Shown: piece after piece, positions 1-7,204 of the stretch
Layout of the letters: every line of letters starts with the position of its first letter
Position numbering within the stretch: position 1 is the stretch's first letter
Assembly: GCA_036156195.1 (NCBI GenBank)
Contig: JAYZUZ010000014.1
Span: 1-64,000, forward strand
Direction: 5' to 3'
DNA: 64,000 nt
Source of the DNA: Abyssibacter sp036156195
Lineage (GTDB): Bacteria > Pseudomonadota > Gammaproteobacteria > Nevskiales > OUC007
Translations under genes and position numbers: made by a program
Notes under the pieces: model-generated
What the model saw: the letters and a program-made list of their open reading frames with translations, nothing else
Databases searched by the model: none
Told to the model about the DNA's origin: nothing

Positions 1-629
1 CCCGGGCGGGGTGGGCCCGGCGTTGCGATGGCGCGCCCCTGGTCACGGGGGTCTCCCGGGCTTCACGCCTGCTGACGTGGGCCCCGGCCGGGGCCGCACG
101 CCGCCTGCAGGCGGCATTGGATGACTACCCTGTCGCGCTGCGGCTATCCGCCGAGGCTAGGCGCATCACACACACGGGTGTCGAACTGGCCTCGGGCGAG
201 GTCTTGCCCGCCGCCCACGTCATCCTGGCGGTCGGGCTGCAGGCCAAAGCGCTCACGCGAGAACTGGGTCTGCCCGCCGGCCCACAAGGGCTCAAGGTGG
301 CTCCCACCATGCAAAGCATTGCCGATCCCCGCGTGTTTGCTGCCGGCGACTGCGCCGATTACCAGCCCCGCGCGCTACCCAAGCTGGGCGTGTTCGGCGT
401 CAAAGCCGCCGAGGTGATCCACCACAACCTGCTGGCCGGCGTGCAGGAGCGCCCCCTGCGGCCGTACCAACCGCAACAACGCTGGCTGGCCATTCTCAAC
501 CTGGGCAACGGACAAGGCCTGTTGTTGTGGTGGCGGTTCTGGTGGTGCGGCCGCTTCAGCGCCTGGCTGAAGAACCGCATCGACCGGCGTTTCATGGCGC
601 AGTACCGACGCGCAGGCCAGGCGGACTGA
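1..629 (+). CDS. FAD-dependent pyridine nucleotide oxidoreductase, C-terminal part
   Basis: The reading frame is open from the left edge, so the N-terminal FAD-binding half lies outside the window. The visible part has the second nucleotide-fold region and the flavin motif VFAAGDCADY, where the Asp normally contacts the FAD ribityl chain. The C-terminal tail (LKNRIDRRFMAQYRR) resembles the NDH-2-like oxidoreductases found fused to, or beside, selenophosphate synthase SelD (family knowledge); no selD is visible here. A TTG at 117 could be read as a start, but upstream codons continue the same fold, so I treat the gene as partial. It converges on the next gene, with 60 bases between the stops. 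Substrate unknown. Confidence 0.75.
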   Translation, partial: RAGWARRCDGAPLVTGVSRASRLLTWAPAGAARRLQAALDDYPVALRLSAEARRITHTGVELASGEVLPAAHVILAVGLQAKALTRELGLPAGPQGLKVAPTMQSIADPRVFAAGDCADYQPRALPKLGVFGVKAAEVIHHNLLAGVQERPLRPYQPQQRWLAILNLGNGQGLLLWWRFWWCGRFSAWLKNRIDRRFMAQYRRAGQAD

Positions 630-689
630 ATCACGCCAGTCGAATGGCGCCGGCACCCGCGCAGGCCTGGGGCCGTGCATTGACGTGGC

Positions 690-1229
690 TTACGGCCGAT
701 CCGCACAGCGCGAATCCAGCGCACCTTGTCGTTCCAGCCGTGCCCCGAGTGCGCGCCACGCAGCCCAGGCCTGTTCGATGTCGGCCGGCAACGGGCCGCT
801 GAAACCCAGCTGCGGAAGGTGAATCTGATCGTCCGACACACCGCCGCTGAGGCTGCGCGTCGGTGAACCGACGATTGACCGGAACTTGCGTCGATGTTGC
901 CGAAAACGGTCCCGGCTAATCACCGCCGCCTGCATGGCCTTGGCCTGCGTTAACAACGGCCGATCGGCGCTACTGCCCGACGGCACCTGTAGTGCCAGCG
1001 CCGGGTATTGCAGTAGCTGCCCGTACACCGCGTGTTCGCTGGCCGGCATTTGATAGCGCGCACTGGCATCAAAGATCAAACCCACACGATATCCCTGGCC
1101 CAGCAACCCGATGGCCAGGCCCAAGGGTAGCCGCAGGGTGGGCGGCGACCCGCACCAGTACGCCACGTTCAGGGCATCCACCAACAGAACCGGAGCCGGA
1201 CAAGTCGCCGCTGGCGGTCTACTTTGCAC
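690..1229 (-). CDS. NYN/PIN-like nuclease domain protein
   Basis: 179-aa protein starting at a GTG that overlaps the end of the upstream hydrolase gene by 11 bases, so the two are probably translated together. The N-terminus reads LLVDALNVAYW, which matches the first acidic strand of NYN/Zc3h12a-type RNase folds (VVDGxNVA in the family). Further Asp residues occur at about 54 (IFDAS), 88 (SSADRP) and 106 (ISRDRF), spaced as expected for a metal-binding acidic site. Single-domain proteins of this kind are thought to cut RNA, but no substrate can be inferred. No signal peptide, so cytoplasmic. The pairing with a secreted hydrolase gives no functional clue. Confidence 0.6.
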   Translation of the reverse strand: MQSRPPAATCPAPVLLVDALNVAYWCGSPPTLRLPLGLAIGLLGQGYRVGLIFDASARYQMPASEHAVYGQLLQYPALALQVPSGSSADRPLLTQAKAMQAAVISRDRFRQHRRKFRSIVGSPTRSLSGGVSDDQIHLPQLGFSGPLPADIEQAWAAWRALGARLERQGALDSRCADRP

Positions 1230-2466
1230 GCTGTGCCAGGTACTGCCGCGCCTGGCTGCGGGCCAGTGCCACGAGGTCGGCTTGCGCCAGATTCACATCG
1301 GCCAGATGCAACCCCCAGTTGTCACCCCCGAAGAACTCGCCTGGATAATCATCGGCGCGTGGGTCCTCCGGGTCAGCGGCAATCCGCACCTCCAAATAAT
1401 GCGCACCGCTGTCCGGATGCACGCGGCAGACGCCGTCGATCTGCCCCGGGACCGCAAAAAACGGCGTCTCCACCATCGCCGCAACATTCTCCGCCCGGTT
1501 GGCATAAGGCCCACCACTGCCGCGGGGCCGCAACAGTGCCTGGAACACCGGCGGCAACACGAAGGGCAGCCGCGCCTGCAGCCCGGCCGGCCCGCCAGAC
1601 AAGGCCGCCGGGTGCACGCAAATCGCCTGCATGCCCGGCTCGGTCACCCGGCCGAACCGGGGGTCTGCCAGCGCAGGATCACCAGCGCGGTAACTGGCGT
1701 AGGCGACCACACAGCCGGTTTGCGTGGCATGGCGACACACAGGGGTGCTGCGAAAACTGCCGCCCACGTCCGCACCCAGAGGTTGCGCCAGCGTGGTGCC
1801 GGGAATATGCGCCGCCACCAGCCGGGCCGCCAATGCAGGCGTGGTCTCGACTTCCTCGGCGATCAGCCTGGCCAATAGCCGCGCGCCCTGGGAGTGGCCG
1901 ATCAACACAAAGCCACGCCCCTCGCTTGCGGTGGCGATGTAGTGCAAAAAAGCCTCGCGCACGTCGCCATAGGCCACTTCATTGGCCGCCTCGATATCCT
2001 CTGGGGAATACACCGCATCGGTCCGCCCCGAGACCGCCAGCGCGGTCAGGCTGCGCTGCCGATACACCGGCGCGAACATCCGACAGGTATCCCGGTAGCG
2101 ACCGGCCTGCAGCAAGGTGGTTTGCCGTTCCTGTACATCGGGCATGCGGTCGGCATTGGCCCCGGGATCGGCACTGGTCGTCGGGTACACGTAAAAGCAG
2201 TCGACCTCGAACGCAGGATCCAATGCCACGGTTTCGATCGCTGCTGTGCCATCGGCCGCCACCACCCGGGTATCCAGCGCGCCCATACAGGCGTCGTTCT
2301 CGGCATCCAGTTGGGGATGACACAACCAGTCATCGAGATCCGCGTACACCTCGCTGATCGCCCCAAGCGCGGGCGTTGGCGATGTCGGACCTGCATCGCC
2401 TGTGCAGGCCTGCAGGCCGGCCGCAAGCGATAGCACCGACAGCGCCTGAAAGAATCGTCGACTCAT
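1219..2466 (-). CDS. DUF3089 alpha/beta-hydrolase lipoprotein
   Basis: 415-aa protein with a lipoprotein signal (hydrophobic residues 6-19, lipobox LQAC with Cys at 21), so probably anchored in the envelope. The nucleophile elbow GHSQG puts the catalytic Ser at about residue 192. Arrangement and length match the DUF3089 alpha/beta hydrolases (VDCFYVYPTTS, FAPVYRQRSL, GHSQGARLLARL). Family members are presumed esterases or lipases with unknown natural substrates. Eight or more Cys residues suggest disulfides, in keeping with export. It is the first gene of a two-gene unit with the NYN-domain gene. Confidence 0.8.
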   Translation of the reverse strand: MSRRFFQALSVLSLAAGLQACTGDAGPTSPTPALGAISEVYADLDDWLCHPQLDAENDACMGALDTRVVAADGTAAIETVALDPAFEVDCFYVYPTTSADPGANADRMPDVQERQTTLLQAGRYRDTCRMFAPVYRQRSLTALAVSGRTDAVYSPEDIEAANEVAYGDVREAFLHYIATASEGRGFVLIGHSQGARLLARLIAEEVETTPALAARLVAAHIPGTTLAQPLGADVGGSFRSTPVCRHATQTGCVVAYASYRAGDPALADPRFGRVTEPGMQAICVHPAALSGGPAGLQARLPFVLPPVFQALLRPRGSGGPYANRAENVAAMVETPFFAVPGQIDGVCRVHPDSGAHYLEVRIAADPEDPRADDYPGEFFGGDNWGLHLADVNLAQADLVALARSQARQYLAQRAK

Positions 2467-2502
2467 GGTCTCCCCAGTGGTTTTGTTATTGGGCGGCAGA
2501 CT

Positions 2503-2687
2503 CTAAGGAAGCGCTGATAAATTCGCACCACCAAGACGGAGCCGGTTTTCATGCTTGCCCCTGCGGAGCGAGTGCCGTTTGGTCATTCCGAGTCAGCGGA
2601 CGGCACGGAGAATCGCGAAAAAACCAGCCCGTTCCGTCCAGATTGCGCCTGCCACTTGGCGGCGCGTATCCATCAGCGCTTCCCTAG
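2503..2687. mobile_element. IS5-like miniature inverted-repeat element (MITE)
   Basis: About 185 bases without coding capacity bounded by inverted repeats: CTAAGGAAGCGCTGAT on the left (2503-2518) and the complement of CTAGGGAAGCGCTGAT on the right (2672-2687), 15 of 16 bases matching. The flanking CTAA/CTAG fits the YTAR target of IS5-group elements, and repeats starting GGAAGC are common there (family knowledge). No transposase is present, so this would be a non-autonomous derivative. It fills most of the 335-base gap between the hydrolase gene and the toxin-antitoxin pair. Confidence 0.5.
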
Positions 2688-2765
2688 CCCTCCGCAGGCT
2701 TGCTGCGCCTGCGCAAAGTCGGCAGCCCGAACCACCCATCGCAAAGTGCATAAGAGCACCATATT

Positions 2766-2784
2766 GTCTAGAATGTGTTTAGAC
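2766..2784. promoter_or_regulatory. Inverted repeat, candidate antitoxin operator
   Basis: GTCTA at 2766-2770 and TAGAC at 2780-2784 form an inverted repeat 17 bases before the antitoxin ATG, overlapping the likely promoter. Antitoxins of this class usually repress their own operon, so this is a natural autoregulatory site. Inferred from position and symmetry only. Confidence 0.4.
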
Positions 2785-2801
2785 GCACTCGGAGGCCGGA
2801 G

Positions 2802-3167
2802 ATGCAGACTGCGACCAATGCCCCGCAAGTAGATGACGCTGCACTGATTAAGAAGGCCGCGCGCAACGCGGCGAGCCAGGCCGGCCTGTCGATGAGTGAA
2901 CTTGCCGCGATCATCGGCTGCCGGCGGGAAACTCTCTCGCGCAGCACGGCCCAGCTCAGCGGCAAGCAGGCCGAACTCGCGCTGCTGTTTCTGCGCTCAC
3001 AGCGCAGTCTGTCCGCGCTGACCGGCGGCAGTCGGTCGCACATCCGTCACTGGATGCGCACGCGCAACCTTCATCTGGGCGACCAGGTGCCCAAGACCCT
3101 GATGCAGTCCGTCGACGGCTTGGTCCGCTCAGTCGGCTATCTGGATGCCATGCGCGGCAAGTTGTGA
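2802..3167 (+). CDS. Xre/MbcA/ParS-type antitoxin (DUF2384)
   Basis: 121-aa helix-turn-helix protein. The ATG at 2802 is chosen over an upstream GTG because GGAGG lies 7-8 bases before it. Residues about 25-50 (LSMSELAAIIGCRRETLSR) form a Xre-like HTH. The C-terminal half (LALLFLRSQRSLSALTGG, then VPKTLMQSVDGLVRSVGYLDAMRGKL) matches the DUF2384 toxin-binding region that in the family blocks the RES-toxin active site. The stop overlaps the next start by four bases (GTGA), the classic coupled antitoxin-first layout. Likely roles are neutralising the RES toxin and repressing the operon. Confidence 0.85.
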   Translation: MQTATNAPQVDDAALIKKAARNAASQAGLSMSELAAIIGCRRETLSRSTAQLSGKQAELALLFLRSQRSLSALTGGSRSHIRHWMRTRNLHLGDQVPKTLMQSVDGLVRSVGYLDAMRGKL

Positions 3168-3874
3168 CGCGCGACTTCCCCCTCGAACCGCTGTGCGGCT
3201 CGGCGCTGCGCTATGTGGAATCCCAAAGCCTGATCGCCACCACGGAGTTCGTGGACACGGCGGAGGAACAACACCGGCTAGAAACCCTCCTGGATGCGGC
3301 CAAGCCCGCCCTGCCGCCAGATGTTGCCCACATGCACTGGCTGCTGCGCTCCGCATTTCGCTACCCGCCTCTGCCTTACGGCAGCCGCTTCGGCCAATCC
3401 ACGGAGCGTGGGATTCTCTACCTCAGCGAGCAACGTGCTGCGTTAGTCGCAGAGATGGCGTTTTACGATTACCAGTTCTATGCAGGCATGGTCGAACCAC
3501 CGCCCACCCCGGTCCGGCGGTCTCACACCGTCATCCGCGTTGCCGTGGCTACGGAACAGGCCACCGATACCCGCCAGCAACCCGATTCCAAGCCACTTAG
3601 CGCCCCGGACAGCTGGCAGGCCAGCCAGGCCTTTGGCACCCAGGCACGAGAAGCCGGCGTTGAAGTGATTCGCTACCCCAGCGCTCGCAGCACCGTCCCG
3701 CATGCCACCAACCTGGCCGTGCTCGCCCCCCGCGCCGTCGCCAACGCCCAAACCCCACCGGCAACCGAAACGGGCTTCCGCAGCCGTGTTGATGCCCGTG
3801 GAGTCTGGCTCAGTGAAACGCTTTGCGGGCCGGAGTTCTTTCCGGCCGAAGACCTGCAGCGCAGCCCGTTCTAG
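3164..3874 (+). CDS. RES-domain toxin (predicted NAD+-degrading)
   Basis: 236-aa RES-domain protein starting at a GTG inside the antitoxin stop. The family is named for conserved Arg, Glu and Ser, seen here in SRFG (about residue 75), ALVAEMAFY (about 100) and the C-terminal VIRYPSAR segment. Characterised members (MbcT, ParT) degrade or use NAD+ to arrest growth. The last 40 residues (about 195-236) extend past the usual core. The pair is the most intact toxin system in this island. Confidence 0.85.
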   Translation: MTRDFPLEPLCGSALRYVESQSLIATTEFVDTAEEQHRLETLLDAAKPALPPDVAHMHWLLRSAFRYPPLPYGSRFGQSTERGILYLSEQRAALVAEMAFYDYQFYAGMVEPPPTPVRRSHTVIRVAVATEQATDTRQQPDSKPLSAPDSWQASQAFGTQAREAGVEVIRYPSARSTVPHATNLAVLAPRAVANAQTPPATETGFRSRVDARGVWLSETLCGPEFFPAEDLQRSPF

Positions 3875-3902
3875 GCCGGATGATCACCCGGCCGGATGTT
3901 TT
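3874..3902 (+). terminator. Weak hairpin after the RES toxin
   Basis: GGCCGG at 3874-3879 pairs with CCGGCC at 3888-3893 across an 8-base loop and is followed by GGATGTTTT. The stem is short and the T-run imperfect, so it is at best a weak terminator. Confidence 0.3.
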
Positions 3903-3962
3903 GATGTCCGGATACAGCCCGTGATGCCGTTGAAAAGGGCAGGAACCGAATGAGAGACCCAT

Positions 3963-4526
3963 GTGAACAGTCGCATCCCCTCAACGAAGCCCGGCATCGA
4001 AACGCGGCCCCTGACGACCATCCGCCGATCCGTCGAAGCCGCCTGGGCGGGCCTATTGATTGGAGCGGTCTGCGGACTATCACCCACCCTGGGGCTGGCA
4101 GACGCATCGCCCGAAAATGCCGACCCCACACGGGCTTGCGCGGGAATCGGCCGCGTCGCGCAGGATCTCGCCGAATTAAAACAAGAGGGAGCATCAAACG
4201 ATTACGCCGTCCGGTCCGTCGCGGGCCAATTGGCTAAGAGCGGGCTGACGGGCTCCCACGTTCGACGGAACTACAAACCCATTGTCGCCATCGTGGCGCA
4301 GGTACTGGACAACCCGGCCATCAGCTCGCTGAGCGCCCAGTCCCAGCGATTACTGACAGAAGCGCTCTGCGAAGACACCACGGGCTTCAAAGACTTGGGC
4401 AACATCGAACAATCACTGTCCAACAGCTACCAACGCTTGCGGGCATGCGAGGACGACCTGGGGCAGGCCGAGCCAGTGCGGCTACGGGCACTACGCGACT
4501 GTGTCGAAGAAGACCAGGCCGGATAG
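3963..4526 (+). CDS. Hypothetical exported protein
   Basis: 187-aa frame starting at a GTG with a purine-rich GAGAGAC 5-10 bases before it. A hydrophobic segment at about residues 30-47 (WAGLLIGAVCGLSPTLGLA) after basic residues looks like an N-terminal signal with a likely cleavage near ADA-S. The mature part has four Cys residues spread along it, consistent with disulfides. I recognise no family. Codon and base composition are like the neighbours. It sits between a toxin pair and decayed genes, so it could be accessory cargo. An overprediction cannot be excluded. Confidence 0.45.
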   Translation: MNSRIPSTKPGIETRPLTTIRRSVEAAWAGLLIGAVCGLSPTLGLADASPENADPTRACAGIGRVAQDLAELKQEGASNDYAVRSVAGQLAKSGLTGSHVRRNYKPIVAIVAQVLDNPAISSLSAQSQRLLTEALCEDTTGFKDLGNIEQSLSNSYQRLRACEDDLGQAEPVRLRALRDCVEEDQAG

Positions 4527-4672
4527 CAATAGCCAAGCGGCAAGACTGGGGGCGAACCCCGTTTTCTGGGAAAGCACTCACCCCGGTCGGCTTTGGGTGG
4601 CCCGTCGCGGCGAACCAGGCATGGCCCGTTCCGCAGCCGACCTGCTCACGAAGATTGAAACGACCATAACGG

Positions 4673-4845
4673 TTGAAGATCCGATCGATAGAAGCCCGGG
4701 CTGCGCTGGATCGCTATGAGCTGGCGAACATCCAGGATGGGCTGGCTTGGCTCAGGCGGCAGAAAGCGCCAGAGGTGCTCAGCGAGCAGTTCATGCGCCA
4801 ATTTCATCGCCAGCTTTTCGGACAGGTTTGGGCCTACGCTGTCCC
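4673..4845 (+). pseudogene. Remnant of a Fic-family (mobile mystery protein B-like) gene
   Basis: The segment at about 4709-4834 encodes YELANIQDGLAWLRR, then VLSEQFMRQFHRQLFGQVWA, which resembles the N-terminal part of Fic-type 'mobile mystery protein B' (EQANIxxAxxWL, then FLxxLHxxMFGxVWxWAG). The frame then leaves the family before the HPFxxGNGR catalytic motif, which is absent. The gene is therefore truncated and fused to unrelated sequence. The family normally travels with an HTH partner as a toxin-antitoxin-like pair. Identification is by pattern memory and should be confirmed by search. Confidence 0.55.
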
Positions 4846-5028
4846 CCTATTACTCTGGATGCCCTGGTGTTTGACGATGGCGATCGCGGGCCGGATGATA
4901 ATCTGCGTTTGCAGTTTGAAGCGACTCGGGATTTCTCACCGGAGGAAAAGCAGGTCGCCAAGACCTTGCTGGAAAGCCTCATCCTCAAACACGATGCGTC
5001 CCGCTTTCAAAGAGTGGCCAACGGCTAA
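4846..5028 (+). pseudogene. C-terminal remnant of a Xre-family regulator
   Basis: In frame +1, from about 4852 to the stop at 5028, the translation LDALVFDDGDRGPDDNLRLQ followed by FSPEEKQVAKTLLESLILKH matches the C-terminal tail of short Xre-type regulators often found in accessory DNA. The HTH itself is missing. The join to the Fic remnant at about 4845 is abrupt and in another frame, so the two partial genes were brought together by deletion. Confidence 0.5.
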
Positions 5029-5038
5029 ACGGGAAACG

Positions 5039-5344
5039 ATGCGCAGGAAGATTGCTCAGGTGCAGCTTGTCGCCGGCGCTCTGCTCAGCGAGGCCAGACG
5101 CCAAGCGCGTGACTGGCAACACAGCATCCGGCGGGGAATGCGTAAAAGACTTGCCTTTTGTTGCTGGCTGGTGGCACTTACGCCAGCCTACATGGTCAGT
5201 CAGCTTCCCGACGGCTTGCTAGAGACACTGCTCGATAATATCGCTCATCCACTGGCACTGTTCAGCATTGTCTACCTGCTCACCATGGCCTGGATTGGCT
5301 TCGAGTACGGGCGTGTCGGTGCGAAGCTGACCGCATCACTGTAG
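5039..5344 (+). CDS. Hypothetical small membrane protein
   Basis: Possible 101-aa protein from an ATG at 5039. It has a basic, amphipathic N-terminal half (residues 1-36, many Arg/Lys) and two predicted membrane helices, about 37-55 (LAFCCWLVALTPAYMV) and 72-92 (PLALFSIVYLLTMAWIGFEY). The frame extends upstream into the Fic remnant, but the hydrophobic pattern makes sense only from here. No family recognised. It lies 13 bases before the DUF433 antitoxin and may be part of that unit. Confidence 0.35.
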   Translation: MRRKIAQVQLVAGALLSEARRQARDWQHSIRRGMRKRLAFCCWLVALTPAYMVSQLPDGLLETLLDNIAHPLALFSIVYLLTMAWIGFEYGRVGAKLTASL

Positions 5345-5357
5345 CTAAGGCACCATC

Positions 5358-5585
5358 ATGGATTATCAATCTCACATCACCATCGAGCCCGGCAAGCGTG
5401 GCGGCAAGCCATGTATTCGCGGCATGCGCATCACCGTCTATGATGTTCTGGATTGGCTGGCCCAGGGGATGACCGAGAAAGAAATTCTTGAGGACTACCC
5501 CGAGCTCACCATTCAGGACATCCGCGCCTGCCTAGCCTTTGCCGCCAATCGCGAGCATCAGCTCACCGCTATCCACAGCAGCTAA
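5358..5585 (+). CDS. DUF433 antitoxin
   Basis: 75-aa protein with the DUF433 pattern: ITIEPGKRGGKPCIRGMRIT, VYDVLDWLAQGMTEKEILED and YPELTIQDIRACLAFA. The last segment is an HTH-like helix pair. DUF433 proteins are usually encoded just before DUF5615 PIN-like proteins and act as their antitoxin partners, as seen here with a 12-base gap. Full family length, intact. Confidence 0.85.
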   Translation: MDYQSHITIEPGKRGGKPCIRGMRITVYDVLDWLAQGMTEKEILEDYPELTIQDIRACLAFAANREHQLTAIHSS

Positions 5586-5597
5586 AAGGGATATCCC

Positions 5598-5930
5598 TTG
5601 AAGCTGCTGCTGGATCAGAATCTATCGCATCGCATGCTGGTTGAGTTGGAGCCAGCGTTTCCCGGCTCCAACCAGGTCATGCATCTTGATCTGGACAAGG
5701 CTGGCGATAAGCCGATCTGGCAATACGCCAAGGATCACGGCTTTACCATCGTCACGCTGGATTCGGATTTCCACGAGCTAGCGACGCTCTACGGCGCCCC
5801 GCCGAAGATCATCTGGCTCAAATGCGGCAACCGGCCCAAGTGGTATGTCCTCAATTTGCTGCTGAAACATCAGCAGCAGATTGAGGGATTCGGCCAGGAC
5901 GATGAGGCGGCGGTGTTGGAGGTTTATTAA
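5598..5930 (+). CDS. DUF5615 PIN-like toxin
   Basis: 110-aa protein starting at a TTG. The N-terminus MKLLLDQNLSHRM carries the acidic DxNLS motif of DUF5615/Mut7-C-like PIN folds, and the second acidic motif is IVTLDSDFHELA at about residues 50-61. These Asp residues form the predicted metal site of a ribonuclease. PPKIIWLKCGN is also typical. It pairs with the upstream DUF433 antitoxin. Both genes look intact, unlike the remnants before them. Confidence 0.85.
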   Translation: MKLLLDQNLSHRMLVELEPAFPGSNQVMHLDLDKAGDKPIWQYAKDHGFTIVTLDSDFHELATLYGAPPKIIWLKCGNRPKWYVLNLLLKHQQQIEGFGQDDEAAVLEVY

Positions 5931-6012
5931 AGCTCAGCCGACCGGCCGACAACTCCGCTCGTAGCAAAAGTCCACAATGATGCCTTGCCCATCCACCACT
6001 GGAGTGGAGTAA

Positions 6013-6962
6013 TCAGGGTTCTGTGGACACGCTGTAGCTAGGGCTTCACAGCGGCCTCAAATTGGTCGGGGCTGACCTCTGACAAATACTGGTGTCGCCG
6101 CGTTGGATTGTAGAAGCCGTCGATATAGTCTGCGATGTCTTCGGTTGCTTGCTGGCGCGTGTTGTAGATCTGTTTCTTGATGCGCTCCTTCTTCAGGCTC
6201 GAGAAGAAAGACTCGATCACGGCGTTGTCCCAGCAATTGCCGCGTCGGCTCATGCTCGGGCGCAGGCCGTTCGATCGGCAGAAGCGACGCCAGTCGTCGC
6301 TGCCATATTGCGAGCCCTGGTCGGAGCGAACGATCGTGCCGTCAGGCTCCCGTCAACGCACGGCGATCAGCAAAGCATCCAAGACCAATGCGCGGCGTAT
6401 GGACTGCTGGGTGGCCCAACCCACGACCTTGCGCGAGAACAGGTCCAGTACGACAGCCACAGCCTTGCCACGTTCAGGCGTAAGTGATGTCGGTCACCCA
6501 GACTCGGTTGGGTTCTGAAACCTCGAAGTGTCGCTGGACGAGATTCGGAATTAAATGAGCTGACTTTCCGCCACCAACGTAACGGCGAGTGCGGCAACCG
6601 CCTTTGGCACGCATGCCGTTCTCTCGCATCAGCCGAGCAACACGGTGCTTGCTGCACGTCTCACCGGCCTCGCGAAGGTCGAGAAAGACACGCGGCGCAC
6701 CGTATACGCCTTGGCTCGCTTCGAACGACGCTCGGATCAGGCCCAGCAGTCGCTTGTCCTCTTGGGCTCGATCAGAAACCGGCTTGCTTAGCCAAGCGTA
6801 GTAGCCACTCGGCGCGACGTCCAGCAACTCGCACATCATCTGAACACTGTGCTCTTTCCGGTTCGCTTTGATGAACTCGTACTTCCGCCGAACGGCGCTC
6901 GTCTCTTGCTTCCTGGGCACTTGTAACCTCCGACGATTGCATCGTCTTAGTCGAAGTGTCCG
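6013..6962 (-). mobile_element. Broken IS3-family insertion sequence
   Basis: About 950 bases bounded by weakly matching ends: TGGACACGCTGTAG near 6014 and the complement of GGACACTTCGACTAAG near 6960, sharing GGACAC. It contains only an orfB-type transposase with several lesions. The HTH-encoding orfA expected before orfB is missing, and the element is shorter than the usual 1.2-1.4 kb, so it has an internal deletion. End positions are approximate. Confidence 0.65.
6038..6940 (-). pseudogene. IS3-family transposase orfB, frameshifted
   Basis: The N-terminal part runs in one frame from about 6940 down to 6479 (VRRKYEFIKANRKEH, SGYYAWL, GVYGAPRVF, ending VWVTDITYA with the first catalytic Asp). 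The frame is then lost at about 6480-6487 with a few codons missing. The next part (KAVAVVLDLFSRKVVGW, SDQGSQYG, WDNAVIESFFSSLKKE) continues in another frame to the stop at 6038. It is interrupted by an in-frame TGA at 6353-6355. The DDE residues are all still recognisable, so inactivation is fairly recent. It is not expected to make active transposase. Confidence 0.85.
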
Positions 6963-7204
6963 CGAAATCCTGGGAACTCCAGCGTTGGGCGAATAAATCA
7001 GTGTTTCCTTAGCGCATTTAAAAAAACCGATGAGGCGCCAATACGCGCCAAAGACGCTCATGGCCTTCAACCGACAATGTAGTCGAGCGGACTACAAGAA
7101 GCCACTACTAAGCGACAGCCGACTGACCCTCTTTTACCCAAACTGAACGTGTCAGGAAATGCCCGGCGCACTCATGACATTACGACCATTTTGGGAGAAG
7201 ACCA

